From CAYMEV01 sp964431655 [NCBI: uncultured bacterium] (GTDB taxonomy: Bacteria; CAYMEV01): a stretch of 7,462 nucleotides of DNA. The stretch is taken from NCBI GenBank assembly GCA_964431655.1, contig CAYSKJ010000151.1, positions 1 to 7,462 of the forward strand, in the 5' to 3' direction. A program made the position numbers and the translations under genes. Under the pieces are notes generated by a model, which saw only the letters and a list, made by a program, of their open reading frames with translations, had not been told where the DNA came from and searched no databases. Positions within the stretch are counted from its first letter, which is position 1; every line of letters starts with the position of its first letter. Below are positions 7,335 through 7,462 of this stretch, one piece after another.

Positions 7335-7354
7335 AGGAGGATTGCCACCCTCCC
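7335..7354 (-). promoter_or_regulatory. GC-rich hairpin in the leader of the leftward operon
   Basis: On the minus strand GGGAGGG pairs with TCCTCCT across the loop TGGCAA: five Watson-Crick pairs (GGAGG/CCTCC) flanked by a G-U pair at each end. It begins about 5 bases after the predicted transcription start and stands out against the AT-rich surroundings. No U tract follows at once, so it is not a plain terminator. A role in message stability or as a protein-binding site is possible but unproven. Confidence 0.35.
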
Positions 7355-7365
7355 ATAGTATTTAC

Positions 7366-7394
7366 ATCTTAAACTCCATGGACAAAAAAGTCAA
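7366..7394 (-). promoter_or_regulatory. sigma70-type promoter of the GTPase-barrel-plsB-hflX unit
   Basis: Reading the minus strand, TTGACT (7394-7389) and TAAGAT (7371-7366) are separated by exactly 17 bases; matches to consensus are 5 of 6 and 4 of 6. Transcription would start near 7359, giving a leader of about 66 bases. A second, perfect TTGACA (7415-7410) lies 21 bases further upstream, two helical turns away, without a matching -10 of its own. The call rests on sequence match and position. Confidence 0.55.
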
Positions 7395-7416
7395 TATTTT
7401 TATAATATTTGTCAAA

Positions 7417-7459
7417 ACAAAATAGAAATGTCCCTTTTTTACCAAATTAGAAATGTCCC
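7417..7459. repeat. two direct copies of an 18-base motif, possible end of a mobile element
   Basis: Bases 7417-7434 and 7442-7459 are the same at 16 of 18 positions, both ending in TAGAAATGTCCC, with a 25-base period and a T-rich spacer. The second copy reaches within three bases of the window end. Short direct repeats of this kind at an intergenic edge are seen at the ends of some insertion sequences, whose transposase binds several copies. I cannot see a transposase, a boundary or a target duplication, so the mobile-element reading is inference; the repeat itself is directly visible. Confidence 0.55.
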
Positions 7460-7462
7460 CTT

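Larger units (their letters stand above)
7294..7462. other. gene-free upstream region of the leftward operon
   Basis: This 169-base stretch is strongly AT-rich and has no credible coding frame on either strand. It holds a minus-strand promoter, a leader hairpin, one short and two longer copies of a GAAATGTCCC-type motif, and a 6-5-6 palindrome (AATATT at 7393-7398 and 7404-7409) lying between two TTGAC-type boxes, which could be an operator. Confidence 0.6.

Noticed and set aside
7336-7341. Plus-strand AGGAGG-like sequence as the ribosome binding site of a rightward gene
   Set aside because: No start codon follows within a usable distance in an extended frame; it is better explained as one arm of the leader hairpin.
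7378-7425. Tiny plus-strand frame of 15 codons starting at ATG 7378
   Set aside because: No ribosome binding site, composition follows the AT-rich background, and it lies across the likely promoter of the opposite strand.
7294-7462. CRISPR array or riboswitch in the edge region
   Set aside because: Only two adjacent repeat copies with a short spacer, and no extended conserved fold that I recognise as a known riboswitch class.

Overview
The window carries six protein genes in two facing blocks. It has no rRNA, tRNA or CRISPR array that I can see. A signal-peptide outer-membrane barrel, a PlsB acyltransferase, an MglA-type GTPase and a DUF151 bifunctional nuclease point to a moderately AT-rich, double-membraned bacterium. 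A spirochaete or a similar deep-branching diderm is my best guess, but this is inference from gene content only.

Left part, plus strand. The 3' three-quarters of miaB (tRNA ms2i6A37 methylthiotransferase) runs in from the left edge and stops at 1020. A good sigma70-type promoter follows at once (TTGACA at 1027, TATATT at 1049). It drives a short DUF151/bifunctional nuclease gene (1094-1579).

Right part, minus strand. One compact, probably polycistronic unit reads leftward from about 7360 to 1584: a long MglA-like GTPase, a small outer-membrane beta-barrel protein, PlsB (glycerol-3-phosphate acyltransferase), then HflX (ribosome-associated GTPase). The junctions are a 4-base GTGA overlap, a 25-base gap and an overlap of 8 to 44 bases, so translational coupling is likely. 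The unit links a polarity/motility-type switch GTPase to an envelope protein and the first step of phospholipid synthesis. It ends only 4 bases from the stop of the convergent nuclease gene; the only strong hairpin there lies inside the nuclease coding sequence.

Right edge. Bases 7294-7462 hold no gene. They contain the likely operon promoter (TTGACT-17-TAAGAT on the minus strand), a GC-rich leader hairpin, and two direct copies of an 18-base motif ending in GAAATGTCCC, which may be the end of a mobile element that continues outside the window.

Most unusual points: the MglA-like GTPase has an extra 270 residues, with a charged linker and a C-terminal beta-rich domain; plsB has no conventional start codon at a proper distance from its ribosome binding site; and the end repeats sit right against the operon promoter. 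I did not find a clearly new multi-gene system.
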